Source: Rhodoglobus sp. (lineage in GTDB: Bacteria; Actinomycetota; Actinomycetes; Actinomycetales; Microbacteriaceae). Taken from it: a stretch of DNA of 64,000 bases. This document shows positions 1 to 9,528 of this stretch, in pieces (the stretch's first letter is position 1; the number at the start of each line of letters is the position of its first letter). Both the position numbers and the translations under genes were made by a program. Location of the stretch: positions 81,256 to 145,255 of the forward strand of contig JAODLY010000034.1 in assembly GCA_025464445.1 (NCBI GenBank), in the 5' to 3' direction. The notes beneath the pieces were generated by a model that did no database searches, was not told where the DNA came from, and worked only from the letters and a program-made list of their open reading frames with translations.

Positions 1-814
1 GTCCAGGGTCGAAGATGCCGAACAGCTGGATGGTGCGACCGTTGGTGTAGCGATAATCCTCGACGAGCCCGCCGAACTCCACCTCGTTGCGCTTCTCCTT
101 GCGGAACGCCTTGACAGCACGGATGCCGGTCATCGTCTCGACGAACATCACGATCAGCCGGGCAGACGCCGTTCTCGTGTCACGGAAGTACAGCTGCGAG
201 CGCACCTGGAACCAGCGGGTAAGAAACGCCAGTGGCACGAGTGAGCCGAGCAGCACGAGGCCGCTCGTCCAGTCCAGCGAGAACAGCGCGATCGCGATGA
301 ACAGCATGTAGAGCGCACCCTGGACCAACTGGTTGATGCCGGAGTCGAGCAACTCCCTGATCGCATCGAGGTCGCTCGTCTGGCGGGCGATGATGCGGCC
401 GGAGGTGTAGCTCTCGTGGAACTCGAGGGACAACCGCTGGGTGTGGATGAATACCCGTTTGCGCAGGTCGAACAGGATCGCCTGGCTCACCCGGGCGGTC
501 AGCACGGTGTACCACGCGATGAGTCCGGCTCCGATGACGCCGGTGACCAGGTACGCCACGACGGCGAGGCCGAGCGGCAGCCAGTCCTGCCTGACCAGGG
601 CGGGCAGCCCGCTGTCGATGCCGTAGGCGATGAGCGCCGGGCCGACTACCTGCGCGGCGGTGCTCACGACGACCACGACCATGGTCAACACGACCATCGG
701 ACGCACCGGCCGGATCAACGATCCGAGCAGCCTGAGCGAACGCTGCCTGATCTGCCGACTCTCGACCTTCGAGTAGTCGTTGCGCTCTTCGCCTTCTACG
801 CCCGTGACGCTCAT
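1..814 (-). CDS. ABC exporter, membrane-domain part (3' end beyond window)
   Basis: This is the N-terminal part (about 271 codons) of an ABC-type exporter half-transporter. The reading frame stays open to the window edge, so the nucleotide-binding domain is not visible. The start ATG at 814 overlaps the stop of the preceding ABC gene by 4 nt (ATGA), indicating translational coupling. The visible protein has a charged cytoplasmic N-terminus, then the transmembrane helices of an exporter-type permease and the long intracellular coupling helices ([28 protein letters not shown]). With its neighbour it should form a heterodimeric exporter of the multidrug or lipid type in the cytoplasmic membrane. 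The substrate cannot be read from the sequence. Confidence 0.9.
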   Translation of the reverse strand, partial: MSVTGVEGEERNDYSKVESRQIRQRSLRLLGSLIRPVRPMVVLTMVVVVVSTAAQVVGPALIAYGIDSGLPALVRQDWLPLGLAVVAYLVTGVIGAGLIAWYTVLTARVSQAILFDLRKRVFIHTQRLSLEFHESYTSGRIIARQTSDLDAIRELLDSGINQLVQGALYMLFIAIALFSLDWTSGLVLLGSLVPLAFLTRWFQVRSQLYFRDTRTASARLIVMFVETMTGIRAVKAFRKEKRNEVEFGGLVEDYRYTNGRTIQLFGIFDPG

Positions 815-2610
815 GCGTTTGCCCTCTCGCGCTTTTCCTCGTCTTCGAGCGACGAGATGACGAAGCGATAGTGCTCGCTCGACACGAGCAGGTCGGAATG
901 CCGCCCAACCGCGGTTATGCGCCCGGCTTCGAGCAGGGCGACGCGGTCGGCGAGCATGACGGTGGACGGCCGGTGCGCCACGATGAGCGCAGTTGTCGAC
1001 GCGAGCACGCGGCGCAGGGCGGCTTCGACAAGTGCCTCAGTGTCGACGTCGAGTGCCGACAGGGGGTCATCGAGCACGAGCACCGATGGCTTCGCCGCCA
1101 CGGCGCGCGCGAGGGCGAGCCGCTGTCGCTGTCCGCCCGAGAGCGACAGCCCTTCTTCGCCGACCTTCGTGTCGAGCCCGTCGGGCAGCTCATAGACGAA
1201 GGATGCCTGCGCGATGTCTATCGCCTCGGCGAGGTCGGCCTCAGAGGCATCCGGTCGGCCGAGCAGCACATTGTCGCGCACGCTCGCCGAGAACAGCGTG
1301 GCGTCTTCGAACGCCATCGCCAGGTGGGTGCGCAGCTCGTACAGTGTGAGGTCGCGCACGTCGACGCCGTCGACGGTGATCGACCCGCCCGTGACGTCGT
1401 AGAGCCGGGTAGTCAGCGCGGTGAGCGTGGACTTTCCCGAACCGGTGAGCCCGACGAGTGCCATCGTCTCCCCCGGCTCGATGGCGAGGTCGACCCCGTC
1501 GAGCAGGTCGGGCACGCGCTCCGGCGAGTCCTGGTAGCGGAAGTGCACGCCGTCGAAGGCAAGTCGCCCGAGCGGGGCGGCAATCGTCTTCGGCTTCACC
1601 GGGTCGACGATGTCGTTGGGCGTGTCCATGACCTCGAAGAACCTGTCGGCCGCCGTGCGCGTGTCGAACGTCATCGAGAGCAGGAAGCCGATGGATTCCA
1701 CCGGCCAGCGCAGCACGGTCGCTGTGGCGAAGAACGCCACGAGCTCACCGACGCTGAGTTGCCCGGCCACGGCAAGCCAGACACCGCCGAGGAGGCACAG
1801 GGCGAATGTGACATCCGGAACCAGCAGCAGCCAGAGCCAGATGCCCGCGATCGCGCGCGCCTTCTCGATCTCGGTGCCGCGCAGCTGTTCGGCCTGCACG
1901 GCGAAGTTCTTGAGTGCATGGCTGCCCCGGCCGAACGCCTTGAGCACCCGGATGCCGTGCACGGACTCTTCGACGGTTGTCGCGAGATCGCCCGCCTGGT
2001 CCTGGCTCCTGCGGGCGACTATCGAGTACTTGTTCTCGAAGAGGTACCCGTAGATCCAGAGCGGGATCGAGCACACGATGAACAACACACCGAGGATCCA
2101 GGAGATATTGAGCAGGAAGAAGAAGCCGATCGCGATGGTCACGACGTTGACCACGAGAAGGACGAGGCCGAACGAGATCCAGCGCCTGATGAGGTTGAGG
2201 TCGCTGATCGCGCGCGAAAGCAGCTGGCCACTCGGCCAACGGTCGTGGAAGCTCACGGGCAGGTTCTGCAACCGCAGGTAAAGCCCATTGCGAAGGCGCG
2301 CCTCGACATGGGTGCCCGGGGTGAGCACGAACGTGCGTCGCAGGTAGACCATGAGTGCCTCGAGGATGCCCAGGCCGAGCACCATCGCGAACGCCGGCCA
2401 GATCTGGGCGGAGTCACCCGACTTGAGCGGACCGTCGACGAGGTTCCTGAGCACCTGCGGGATCAGGAGCGCCACGATGCCCGCGAACAGGGCTGCGACC
2501 ATGCCGAGGTAGATCCTGGGCATTGCGGGCTTCGCATACGGATATAGCCGGAGGATCGCGCCAAAAGTGCCGCCGCGTTTTGCGACTGCTGGGGGAACTG
2601 CTGAAGACAT
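811..2610 (-). CDS. ABC exporter subunit, ATP-binding/permease, degenerate Walker B
   Basis: This 599-residue half-transporter has an N-terminal six-helix membrane domain and a C-terminal ATPase. The Walker A (GLTGSGKST) and signature ([14 protein letters not shown]) motifs are canonical. The Walker B reads [12 protein letters not shown], so the catalytic Glu is replaced by Asp. In heterodimeric ABC exporters such a subunit carries the degenerate, non-hydrolysing site, and the partner (the overlapping downstream gene) carries the active one. I chose ATG 2610 because the conserved protein begins near it and AGGGAC lies upstream; a longer frame reaches 2745 without support. A 30-codon ORF precedes it by 100 nt. 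Confidence 0.92.
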   Translation of the reverse strand: MSSAVPPAVAKRGGTFGAILRLYPYAKPAMPRIYLGMVAALFAGIVALLIPQVLRNLVDGPLKSGDSAQIWPAFAMVLGLGILEALMVYLRRTFVLTPGTHVEARLRNGLYLRLQNLPVSFHDRWPSGQLLSRAISDLNLIRRWISFGLVLLVVNVVTIAIGFFFLLNISWILGVLFIVCSIPLWIYGYLFENKYSIVARRSQDQAGDLATTVEESVHGIRVLKAFGRGSHALKNFAVQAEQLRGTEIEKARAIAGIWLWLLLVPDVTFALCLLGGVWLAVAGQLSVGELVAFFATATVLRWPVESIGFLLSMTFDTRTAADRFFEVMDTPNDIVDPVKPKTIAAPLGRLAFDGVHFRYQDSPERVPDLLDGVDLAIEPGETMALVGLTGSGKSTLTALTTRLYDVTGGSITVDGVDVRDLTLYELRTHLAMAFEDATLFSASVRDNVLLGRPDASEADLAEAIDIAQASFVYELPDGLDTKVGEEGLSLSGGQRQRLALARAVAAKPSVLVLDDPLSALDVDTEALVEAALRRVLASTTALIVAHRPSTVMLADRVALLEAGRITAVGRHSDLLVSSEHYRFVISSLEDEEKRERANA

Positions 2611-2669
2611 GAATGTCCCTAAATGCGGGAGGACGCCTCGGCGCCCGGAGTCTGGATTTGGTCTGGTAC

Positions 2670-2684
2670 GGGCGTCGAACGCCC
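2670..2684 (-). other. Hairpin between leader ORF and ABC exporter
   Basis: A perfect 6-bp stem with a 3-nt loop (GGGCGT TCG ACGCCC in transcript sense) lies between the 30-codon ORF and the exporter gene. No T-run follows, so it is not a classical terminator; it could be part of an attenuation structure. Confidence 0.3.
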
Positions 2685-2710
2685 TCGAAATGCCGGTGGT
2701 ACTTGTCGCG

Positions 2711-2803
2711 CTACGGGAGCGGGGCGAGTCGCGGGGCCTTGGCACCGAAGACAGCGCCCATGGTCGCGATCGTGCGCGCCGTGGCGACTACTGTCTCTGT
2801 CAT
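2711..2803 (-). CDS. Candidate 30-residue leader peptide
   Basis: This short ORF, with an Ala/Thr/Val-rich N-terminal half and a Pro-containing tail (ending APRLAPLP), starts at ATG 2803. A strong ribosome-binding site (GGGGAGAG, 4 nt spacing) precedes it, and it stops at TAG 2711, 100 nt before the exporter start. It resembles no protein family I know. By position it could be a leader peptide whose translation controls the exporter, as BmrB does for the heterodimeric exporter BmrCD in Bacillus subtilis; that comparison is inference. It could also be a chance ORF, although the ribosome-binding site is one of the best in the window. Confidence 0.45.
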   Translation of the reverse strand: MTETVVATARTIATMGAVFGAKAPRLAPLP

Positions 2804-2879
2804 GATGCTCTCCCCTGGCCTGGTGCCGTGCTTGGTGGTGGTGTACTCGGGGCCGATTGACGGGCCCGGGCAGCCTTCC

Positions 2880-2909
2880 AGACTAGGCCAGTATCGGGTC
2901 GCAGGGCAA
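2880..2909 (-). promoter_or_regulatory. Putative promoter of leader ORF and exporter operon
   Basis: In transcript sense a TTGCCC hexamer (2904-2909) and a TAGTCT hexamer (2880-2885) are 18 nt apart. They lie about 80 nt upstream of the leader ORF. The match is moderate and unsupported by other evidence. Confidence 0.3.
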
Positions 2910-2946
2910 GGATTGGCGCAAGATCGGCGGGCGATTCCGCCGTTGC

Positions 2947-4164
2947 CTACCTGATGCGCACGGACAGGCAGGTGACGCAGCCCTCGAGCTTCTCGAACTC
3001 GCTCACGTCGACGGTGACGACACGGTAGCCGAGGCTCTCAACGAGCTTTACCGACTTCGGAACGGATGCCGCCATGAGCACGGTGTCCGCCGAGAGCACG
3101 ACTACTGCCGCGCCGGGCTCCGGCATCGCCAGGAAGCGCTCGAACGCCGTGGGGCTCTCTACCGCCTTGGTGAAACCGATGACCGTGCCGTCGGGCAGCG
3201 CGGTGACGGCGCTCTTGAGGTGCAGTGCCTTGGTTACCGGTACTGCGACCACCGAATAGCCCAGCGGCGCCAGGATGGCCCGCAGCTGGCTGATGCCCTC
3301 CGCGTTGGTCCGCGTGCTGCGGCCGACATAGACAGTGCTGCCGACCTCGAGCACGTCTCCGCCGTCGAGTGTTCCGGGAAGCGCGATCTCGTGGATCTTC
3401 AGGCCGAGGGTCTTCGCGGTGGCGCGCACGGCATCCGTCTCGCCACGTCGGCTCTCCGCGCCCGGGCTCGTGACGATTCCGACGCCGCCGAAAACGACGA
3501 GGGCGTCCTCGACGAACACGGAGTCCGGCAGGTCATCTGCCGTCGGCACTTCGACGATCTCGAAACCGGCGGTTTCGAGAGCCTCGACGTACGCGTCCCA
3601 CTGCCCGTCCGCGAGATCGGCGTCGATGGTCGAGCGCTCGATGTGGGTCACCTGCCCGGCCTGCAGGTTCGAGGATGGCTGGCGCACGAGCGCGATCGGC
3701 TTGCTCGCGTGAGAGAACCGGTTCCACCTCGCCCAGATCGGACGGCCCACGAACACGGCGATGAGAGCCGAGGCGACGATGACTATGAGGTTGTTGCCGA
3801 CAAGGGTGCCGAGCACGGCCCCGACGACGTCAGGGCCGAACGCAGTGCCCTTGGACACCACGCCGTAGATCGTGCCCAGGAATGCCGCGAGGATGCCGCC
3901 GACAAGCCCGGCGCCGAGTGCCGCGTACCAGGTGCGCATGGCCCCGAGCGCCGCCGCGACGGTCACCAGCACGAACAGCACGAGGCTCACCGGCAGGAAG
4001 AAATCGCTGATCGGCACGATGTTCGCCGACGAGGCGCCGTTGGCGGTGAAGAACACGAGCACCACGGCCACATGGGTCGTCACCGCAACGACAAAACCGG
4101 TGACGAGGGATGCCGCGGCGCGGCGTCCGAGGGAGAGCGGACGAGTGGAGGGCGCTATGGGCAT
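2947..4164 (-). CDS. Four-helix membrane domain fused to dimethylargininase-like amidinohydrolase
   Basis: Residues 1 to about 150 contain four predicted transmembrane helices. The remaining 255 residues match the dimethylargininase (DDAH)/amidinotransferase fold, seen in FVEDALVV, GTLDGGDVLEVG, the active-site His in ALHLKSAVTAL, and the C-terminal nucleophile in GCVTCLSVRIR. DDAH enzymes hydrolyse methylated arginines to citrulline and dimethylamine. Usual family members are soluble and about 250-290 residues long, so the membrane fusion is unusual. ATG 4164 is preferred over GTG 4170 because a TAGGTT -10 hexamer (4171-4176) lies 6 nt upstream of it, implying a leaderless mRNA. The substrate remains a guess. 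Confidence 0.85.
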   Translation of the reverse strand: MPIAPSTRPLSLGRRAAASLVTGFVVAVTTHVAVVLVFFTANGASSANIVPISDFFLPVSLVLFVLVTVAAALGAMRTWYAALGAGLVGGILAAFLGTIYGVVSKGTAFGPDVVGAVLGTLVGNNLIVIVASALIAVFVGRPIWARWNRFSHASKPIALVRQPSSNLQAGQVTHIERSTIDADLADGQWDAYVEALETAGFEIVEVPTADDLPDSVFVEDALVVFGGVGIVTSPGAESRRGETDAVRATAKTLGLKIHEIALPGTLDGGDVLEVGSTVYVGRSTRTNAEGISQLRAILAPLGYSVVAVPVTKALHLKSAVTALPDGTVIGFTKAVESPTAFERFLAMPEPGAAVVVLSADTVLMAASVPKSVKLVESLGYRVVTVDVSEFEKLEGCVTCLSVRIR

Positions 4165-4201
4165 TGTCACAACCTATCGAGGGGGAGCTATGAAGTAGCT
4201 G

Positions 4202-5812
4202 TCAGTGGAAGAAGTGCCGCTCGCCGGTGAAGTACATCGTCACCCCGGCGTTTTGCGCGGCGAGGATGACCTCGTCGTCGCGGATCGACCCGCCCGGCTG
4301 CACTATGGCCCGCACGCCCGCGGCGATGAGGATCTCGGCGCCGTCGGCGAAGGGGAAGAACGCGTCGCTCGCGGCGACGGAGCCGGCCGCGCGCTCCCCC
4401 GCGCGGGTGACGGCCAGCTGGCAGGAGTCGACCCGGTTCACCTGTCCCATGCCCACCCCGACCGACGCACCGTCGTGTGCGAGCAGGATGGCGTTGGATT
4501 TCACCGAACGCACGGCGCGCCAGGCGAATTCGAGGTCGGCCCGTGTCGGGGCGTCCGCCTCTTCGCCGGCGACGAGGGTCCAGGCATCCGAGCTGAAGCC
4601 CGCGTAGGTGTCGGCGGTCTGGATCAGGGCACCGCCGGAGACCTGCCTGAACTCCTCGGCCGCACGACGGTAGCCGGACGGCAGTTTGAGCAGGCGCAGG
4701 TTCTTCTTCGACTGCAGGATCGCCAGCGCGTCCGGGTCGAAGTCGGGCGCGACGATGACCTCGGTGAAGATGTCGCGGATCGACTCCGCCGCGGCGCGGG
4801 TGATCGGGCGGTTGGCCGCGATCACTCCGCCGTATGCCGAGACCGGGTCACAGGCGTTGGCGCGCTCGTGGGCAGAGGCGATCGGATCGCCCGCTCCGCG
4901 GGACACGGCGATTCCGCACGGGTTCGCGTGCTTGATGATGGCCACAGCCGGCTCGTCGAAATCGTAGGCGGCGCGCAGGGCGGCGTCGGCATCCACGTAG
5001 TTGTTGTACGACATCTCCTTGCCGTTCAGTTGCGTCGCCTGGGCGATTCCCGTGCCGTCGGCCTCGACGTAGAGCGCGGCAGACTGGTGCGCGTTCTCGC
5101 CGTAACGCAGAGGGGTCTTGAGGTGCACCTCGTAGGCGACGGTGTCCGCGAAGTCTTCGGAGAGCGGGTTCTCGGCACGCACGCCGATATTGTCCGCGAA
5201 CCACTCGGCGACGGCCTTGTCGTACGCCGCTGTGTGCGCGAACGCCTCCCCCGCGAGGCGCTGGCGCTGGGCCAGGGTCGTGCCGCCGAGCTTGAGCGCC
5301 TTGAGCACCTGCGCATATCCGGAGGGGGATGTCACGATCGCCACGTTCGCGTGGTTCTTCGCGGCGGCGCGCACGAGCGCCGGTCCGCCGATGTCGATCT
5401 GCTCGATCACGTCATCCGGCGCTGCCCCCGGAAGGGCCGTCTCGACGAAGGGATAGAGGTTCGACACCACGAGCTCGAAAGGCTTGATGCCGAGTGCCTC
5501 GAGTTCGGCCTCGTGCGCTTCGAGCCGGAGGTCGGCGAGCAGGCCGGCGTGGATCGCGGGGTGCAGGGTGCGCACCCGCCCGTCGAGCGATTCGGGGAAG
5601 CCGGTGACGGCGGCGACCTCGGTGACGGCCAGGCCGGCATCCGCAATCGTCTTCGCTGTCGACCCTGTTGAGACGATCTCGACCCCGGCTTCGACGAGCG
5701 CCTTGGCGAGGTCGACGAGCCCGGTCTTGTCACTCACCGAGATGAGCGCCCGATGGATCGGGATGGCATCCCTGCTGCGGTAGTCGGCGGGGTCGTGAGT
5801 AGGGCCGCTCAT
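4202..5812 (-). CDS. purH: Bifunctional AICAR transformylase/IMP cyclohydrolase
   Basis: This 536-residue enzyme catalyses the last two steps of IMP synthesis: formylation of AICAR with 10-formyl-tetrahydrofolate, then ring closure. The N-terminal third is the methylglyoxal-synthase-like cyclohydrolase domain ([40 protein letters not shown]). The rest is the transformylase domain, with [18 protein letters not shown] and the active-site region IIKHANPCG. Length is typical. The ATG at 5812 overlaps the purN stop by 4 nt, so the two genes are translated together. The PerM-like/purN/purH order matches the actinobacterial arrangement known from Mycobacterium tuberculosis. Confidence 0.98.
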   Translation of the reverse strand: MSGPTHDPADYRSRDAIPIHRALISVSDKTGLVDLAKALVEAGVEIVSTGSTAKTIADAGLAVTEVAAVTGFPESLDGRVRTLHPAIHAGLLADLRLEAHEAELEALGIKPFELVVSNLYPFVETALPGAAPDDVIEQIDIGGPALVRAAAKNHANVAIVTSPSGYAQVLKALKLGGTTLAQRQRLAGEAFAHTAAYDKAVAEWFADNIGVRAENPLSEDFADTVAYEVHLKTPLRYGENAHQSAALYVEADGTGIAQATQLNGKEMSYNNYVDADAALRAAYDFDEPAVAIIKHANPCGIAVSRGAGDPIASAHERANACDPVSAYGGVIAANRPITRAAAESIRDIFTEVIVAPDFDPDALAILQSKKNLRLLKLPSGYRRAAEEFRQVSGGALIQTADTYAGFSSDAWTLVAGEEADAPTRADLEFAWRAVRSVKSNAILLAHDGASVGVGMGQVNRVDSCQLAVTRAGERAAGSVAASDAFFPFADGAEILIAAGVRAIVQPGGSIRDDEVILAAQNAGVTMYFTGERHFFH

Positions 5813-6408
5813 GATCGCGCGAGCTCCTTAAGGTCGATTTGCGAATTGGCGATATCGAGGATCGCCTGGATGAGCAGGCGCCGCTCGACTGGCTTGATGC
5901 GCTCGTGAAGCCGCTCTTCGGTGTCCCCGGGCAGCACGGGGATGCGCTCCTGCGAGATGATCGGCCCGCTGTCGACACCGTTGTCAACGACGATGACGCT
6001 CGCGCCGGTCTGGGTGGCCCCGGCGGCAAGCGCGTCCCGCACGGCGTGGGCACCCGGAAATTCCGGGAGGTAGGCGGGATGCGTGTTGATGAGGTTCGGC
6101 GAGAGGGCTGCGACAACCCGCGGCGGCAGCAGCTTCATGAATCCGCTCAGCACGACGAGGTCGGGGCTCCAGGCGAGCACCTGTTCCAGGATCGAGTCGC
6201 CCCACGCCTCACGATCCGGGAAGTTCGTCATGGCCACGGAGAATGTCGGGATGCCGAACTCCTCGGCGTGCTCGAACCCGTCGGCATCGCGATCGGCCCC
6301 GACCGCGACGACCCGTGCCGGGAACTCCGCGTCCTCGGACGCCTCGAGAAGCGCCCTGAGATTGGACCCGCCCCCCGAGATCAGGACAACGAGTGAAAGC
6401 ACCCGCAC
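5809..6408 (-). CDS. purN: Phosphoribosylglycinamide formyltransferase
   Basis: This 199-residue GAR transformylase transfers a formyl group from 10-formyl-tetrahydrofolate to GAR, the third step of purine synthesis. The phosphate-binding LISGGGSN near the N-terminus, the catalytic His in [13 protein letters not shown] and the Asp in [10 protein letters not shown] are all present. The start is GTG 6408, with a second in-frame GTG two codons later. Only 3 nt separate it from the upstream membrane-protein gene, and its stop overlaps purH, so it sits inside a three-gene operon. Confidence 0.97.
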   Translation of the reverse strand: MRVLSLVVLISGGGSNLRALLEASEDAEFPARVVAVGADRDADGFEHAEEFGIPTFSVAMTNFPDREAWGDSILEQVLAWSPDLVVLSGFMKLLPPRVVAALSPNLINTHPAYLPEFPGAHAVRDALAAGATQTGASVIVVDNGVDSGPIISQERIPVLPGDTEERLHERIKPVERRLLIQAILDIANSQIDLKELARS

Positions 6409-6411
6409 AGC

Positions 6412-7614
6412 CTACCGCGACGCCTTCGCGCGCCTCACTGTCGTGAGCAGGCCGATGGTGGCCGCAACCCCGAGTTCGATGGCGGCGGCAACCCCGACAG
6501 CCCACGGGTTCGGGCCGACATCGGCGAGGCGCCCCGGCCCAGCAGCCCCCGCCGAGAACCAGGCGAGGAGCCCCAGGATGACGCCGCCCACGAGCCCAAC
6601 GCCGAGGCCGGCGGCCACGAGCAGCGCGCCGCCCGCCTCACGCCGCAGCGCGGGGCCGAGGATCGCCCCGACGAGAAACCCCGCGACGACCGGCACGAGC
6701 AACCCGACGAATCCGAAGGCGAGCTGCCCGGGTGGTAGCGCACCGAGAATCGGGATGGCGGGTACTGGGCCGAGCTGGGTGCCCAGCGGGGAGACCGACG
6801 ACCCCGTGCCGAGCGCGAAGCCGGGGCCGACAAGCCAGCTCGCCGTCCAGATCACGATATTGGGCAGCAACGCGATCTGCCCGAGCGTGACCGCGATGCC
6901 GCCGAGCAGCTCGCTGTGCAGGCTCTCGTAAAGCGAGATGACTTTGGCGTATGAGGCGACGATGAGCGCCGCGGTGGCGAGGGAGGCGAGAGTGATGATC
7001 CCGGCTGCCGCCGCGGCACCGCCGCGCAGCGCAGCAACCAGGGTGGCGCGCGCGTCTGGCCGCCAGTCGCGGGTCGGATCGCGGAAACTGCCCGGCGCGG
7101 CATCCTGGCCCGCCTGCGTGCGTCGCACACCGATGACCAGCCCGATCGCGAATACGGCAGTGGGCAGCACGGTGCCCTGCCACAGCGAAGGGCTAGCGTC
7201 GGGATGCCGCGACGTGAACGTCACAGCGAACGACGCGAGCCCAAACGCGCCGAGCGAGGCCAGCTCACCGAGCGCCCGATGCCTGGTCTCGGCCAGGCGC
7301 CTGCCGGCGCGCACGCCCAGCACAACAGTCAGCAGGGCGAAGCCGAGCGCGGCGATGGTCAGGGTCACTGGCGCGCCCGCGTCCGGGATGCCGAGGCCGG
7401 CTGCCGTGGCCGGGTCGAGCACGAGGGTGATGTCCACCCCGTGCCCGACCAGCCACAGGTCGACGGAGGCGCGCCAGAACGCCGTCCAGTCGACGGCGAA
7501 GCCATACTGGGCGCCCCAGAGGATTGTCAGCGGCACGAGCGGGATGCCGATGCCGATCGCGATCACGAGCAGCGCCTCGAACGCCGCGAAGAGCGCCGTG
7601 AGCTGGCGGTTCAC
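6412..7614 (-). CDS. DUF6350/PerM-like polytopic membrane protein
   Basis: This 400-residue, strongly hydrophobic protein has about nine to ten predicted transmembrane helices and no catalytic motif. Its place directly before purN and purH matches perM in Mycobacterium tuberculosis, where the product is a membrane protein linked to cell division through FtsB. Transfer of that role here is inference from synteny and topology. The GTG start at 7614 lacks a clear ribosome-binding site and follows a small membrane-protein gene by 16 nt, so it may be read from the same transcript. Confidence 0.8.
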   Translation of the reverse strand: MNRQLTALFAAFEALLVIAIGIGIPLVPLTILWGAQYGFAVDWTAFWRASVDLWLVGHGVDITLVLDPATAAGLGIPDAGAPVTLTIAALGFALLTVVLGVRAGRRLAETRHRALGELASLGAFGLASFAVTFTSRHPDASPSLWQGTVLPTAVFAIGLVIGVRRTQAGQDAAPGSFRDPTRDWRPDARATLVAALRGGAAAAAGIITLASLATAALIVASYAKVISLYESLHSELLGGIAVTLGQIALLPNIVIWTASWLVGPGFALGTGSSVSPLGTQLGPVPAIPILGALPPGQLAFGFVGLLVPVVAGFLVGAILGPALRREAGGALLVAAGLGVGLVGGVILGLLAWFSAGAAGPGRLADVGPNPWAVGVAAAIELGVAATIGLLTTVRRAKASR

Positions 7615-7630
7615 CTGGTGCCGTCCGCCA

Positions 7631-8113
7631 TCAGTGGACGATGACGTTGAGCAGTATCAGCAATAGCCCGAACAGCGCGGTGCCGATGCCACCAAGGATC
7701 CGGATGGCGACCGGCCGCTTGCGTTGGGCGAACGCGTTGTAGCCCAGTGCCCCCAGTACGACAGTGGCCACCAGAAGTGCGAGATTGACCGCGTCGTCGG
7801 CTCCGACCAGGTGGGCTACCCCGAACAGCAGCGCGAGCGATGGCAGGATCGCGACGTACAGCATCCCCGAGGAATGGCCAAAGGATCGGCGCAAGGCACC
7901 GCCGAGGTTCGTCTCGGCACCGTGACCGGCGACAGTGCCCGCGAACACGTGGGCGCCCCAGAAGATCACGAGGGATGCCGCGGAGACCAGCAGCACCTCG
8001 AGCGCCGTCGAGTTCTCGTCCGAAACCCCGGCGACGAGCGCGGAATAGAGAATGAGGCCGTACACGGCGTCGGCGGTGACGAAGCGGTCTCGTACCCACT
8101 GCCGGAATCGCAT
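7631..8113 (-). CDS. Small membrane protein of unknown function
   Basis: This 160-residue protein has four predicted transmembrane helices after a short basic start (MRFRQWVRDRF). I do not recognise a named family. ATG 8113 is supported by a TATCTT -10 hexamer (8120-8125) 6 nt upstream, implying a leaderless mRNA; a longer frame to 8239 adds an Arg/Pro-rich stretch that looks spurious. It may share a transcript with the PerM-like gene, purN and purH. Confidence 0.75.
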   Translation of the reverse strand: MRFRQWVRDRFVTADAVYGLILYSALVAGVSDENSTALEVLLVSAASLVIFWGAHVFAGTVAGHGAETNLGGALRRSFGHSSGMLYVAILPSLALLFGVAHLVGADDAVNLALLVATVVLGALGYNAFAQRKRPVAIRILGGIGTALFGLLLILLNVIVH

Positions 8114-8138
8114 GCTGCCAAGATACAGGCGGGGCGTA

Positions 8139-8861
8139 TCAAGACCCGGGCAACTCCCCGAAGCCATCGGCAGCGAGCGTGCGAAGCGCCTCGACCGCGG
8201 CATGGGCCTCCGCTCCGGAACCGGAGATGCGGATGACATCGCCCTCCTTTGCCCCGAGCGACATGATGCCGATGAGACTTGCCGCGTTCACGGGGCCTTT
8301 GCCATTTGTCAGGTCTGAGATCGTCAGCTTCGCGTCGAAACCCACGAGCGCCTTGACGATGGCCGCCGCTGGGCGTGAATGCAGGCCATCCGGGTTCACC
8401 AGCCTCTCGTCGGCAGTCGCCTCGCCCGCCCCCGACACGACCACGGGGCCCCCGGGCACGGAGTGATCGAGCTGGCCACGCTTTGCGTCCATCGCGCCGT
8501 GGGCTTCCCGCTCGACCTCGTCGAGGCTGGCTCCGACGGCCGCGAGCACGACGGCGGCGATGATGCCCTCGACGAATGGAGCGTCACTGAGCCGTACCTC
8601 GCCGTGCGTCGAGGTGAATTCGAGGGCCATTGTCGCGCTCAGCACCGCCGAGCCGAGGTCCATGAACACGAGCACGCCGTCCGGGGAGGAGATCTCGTCG
8701 ATCGCCGCCGCCACCTTCGTGGCATCCGTGCCGATGATGCCGTCGCCGGCCCCTGCAGCGATCGCGATCGGCGGCGGGTTGTCGCCGACCATCTCGAGTG
8801 CGAGCTCCACGGTCGCCTGGGCGAGCCGGGGGCTGTGGGACACCACGACTATCCCGATCAC
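8139..8861 (-). CDS. dhaM: Dihydroxyacetone kinase phosphoryl donor, EIIA-HPr fusion
   Basis: This 240-residue protein passes phosphate from the PTS to DhaL-bound ADP during dihydroxyacetone phosphorylation. The N-terminal half is an EIIA-Man-type domain with the phosphorylated His9 in VVSHSPRLA. The C-terminal 90 residues are an HPr domain with its active His in NPDGLHSRPAA. The enzyme I-like segment found in Escherichia coli DhaM is absent, so enzyme I from elsewhere must phosphorylate it. The GTG start follows the dhaL stop by 2 nt. It is the last gene of the channel-dhaK-dhaL-dhaM operon. Confidence 0.96.
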   Translation of the reverse strand: MIGIVVVSHSPRLAQATVELALEMVGDNPPPIAIAAGAGDGIIGTDATKVAAAIDEISSPDGVLVFMDLGSAVLSATMALEFTSTHGEVRLSDAPFVEGIIAAVVLAAVGASLDEVEREAHGAMDAKRGQLDHSVPGGPVVVSGAGEATADERLVNPDGLHSRPAAAIVKALVGFDAKLTISDLTNGKGPVNAASLIGIMSLGAKEGDVIRISGSGAEAHAAVEALRTLAADGFGELPGS

Positions 8862-8863
8862 CG

Positions 8864-9508
8864 CTACCCCTTCGCGAGCGCGCCCGCGAGCGCCTCGAAG
8901 AGCAGCGCGGTGGACGTGGCACCCGGGTCGAGGTGACCCGCACTGCGCTCGCCGAGGTAGCTCGCGCGACCCTTGCGGGCGGTGAGCGGCTCTGTCGCGT
9001 CCCTGCCGGCCACTGCTGCCGTGAAGGCTGCGGATGACGCGGCCGCGAGATCATCGCCCGCCGCGAGACTCGCGTCAAACGCGTCGAGGGCTGGGGCCAT
9101 CGCATCGAACATCGTCTTATCGCCGGCCTCCGCCTTACCCCTCGCCACGACTCCCTCGAGTCCGGCGCGCATGGCGGCGGACAGGGCTGTGCCGTCGAGG
9201 GCGGTCGCGGCCCCCGCGGTCATCCCGATGCGCAGGAAGAACGTGCCGTAGAGGGGACCGCTCGCGCCGCCGACGGATGTCACGAGGGTCATGCCCACGG
9301 ACTTGAACAACTCGTCGACGGCGCCCGCGCCGCCAGCACCGATCTTCTCCATGACGGCATTCATTCCCCTCGTCATGTTCGACCCGTGGTCGGCGTCGCC
9401 GATGGCCGAGTCCAGCTCGGTCAGGTAGCTCTGCTGCTCGGTCACGAGGTCGCGGAATCTCGACAGCCAGTCGGTCAGCTGGTCGAGGGATGCGGTGCCT
9501 GCTGTCAT
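8864..9508 (-). CDS. dhaL: Dihydroxyacetone kinase ADP-binding subunit
   Basis: This 214-residue all-helical subunit holds ADP and two Mg ions and phosphorylates dihydroxyacetone bound to DhaK. The Mg/nucleotide motif SAIGDADHGSNMTRGM and a second Gly-rich loop (TSVGGASGPLYG) are visible. I chose ATG 9508, which has GGAG 8 nt upstream; a TTG at 9532 overlaps the dhaK stop but lacks a ribosome-binding site. It is one of three adjoining kinase subunits. Confidence 0.96.
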   Translation of the reverse strand: MTAGTASLDQLTDWLSRFRDLVTEQQSYLTELDSAIGDADHGSNMTRGMNAVMEKIGAGGAGAVDELFKSVGMTLVTSVGGASGPLYGTFFLRIGMTAGAATALDGTALSAAMRAGLEGVVARGKAEAGDKTMFDAMAPALDAFDASLAAGDDLAAASSAAFTAAVAGRDATEPLTARKGRASYLGERSAGHLDPGATSTALLFEALAGALAKG

Positions 9509-9528
9509 CTCTTTAGCTCCTGCGTCTC

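Noticed and set aside
871..2547. 558-codon open frame on the plus strand
   Set aside because: It is antisense to the ABC exporter, whose motifs are intact; the translated sequence is low-complexity.
2670..2684. Intrinsic terminator before the ABC exporter
   Set aside because: The stem is only 6 bp and no T-run follows.
4205..5671. 488-codon open frame on the plus strand
   Set aside because: It is a shadow of purH with no recognisable motifs.
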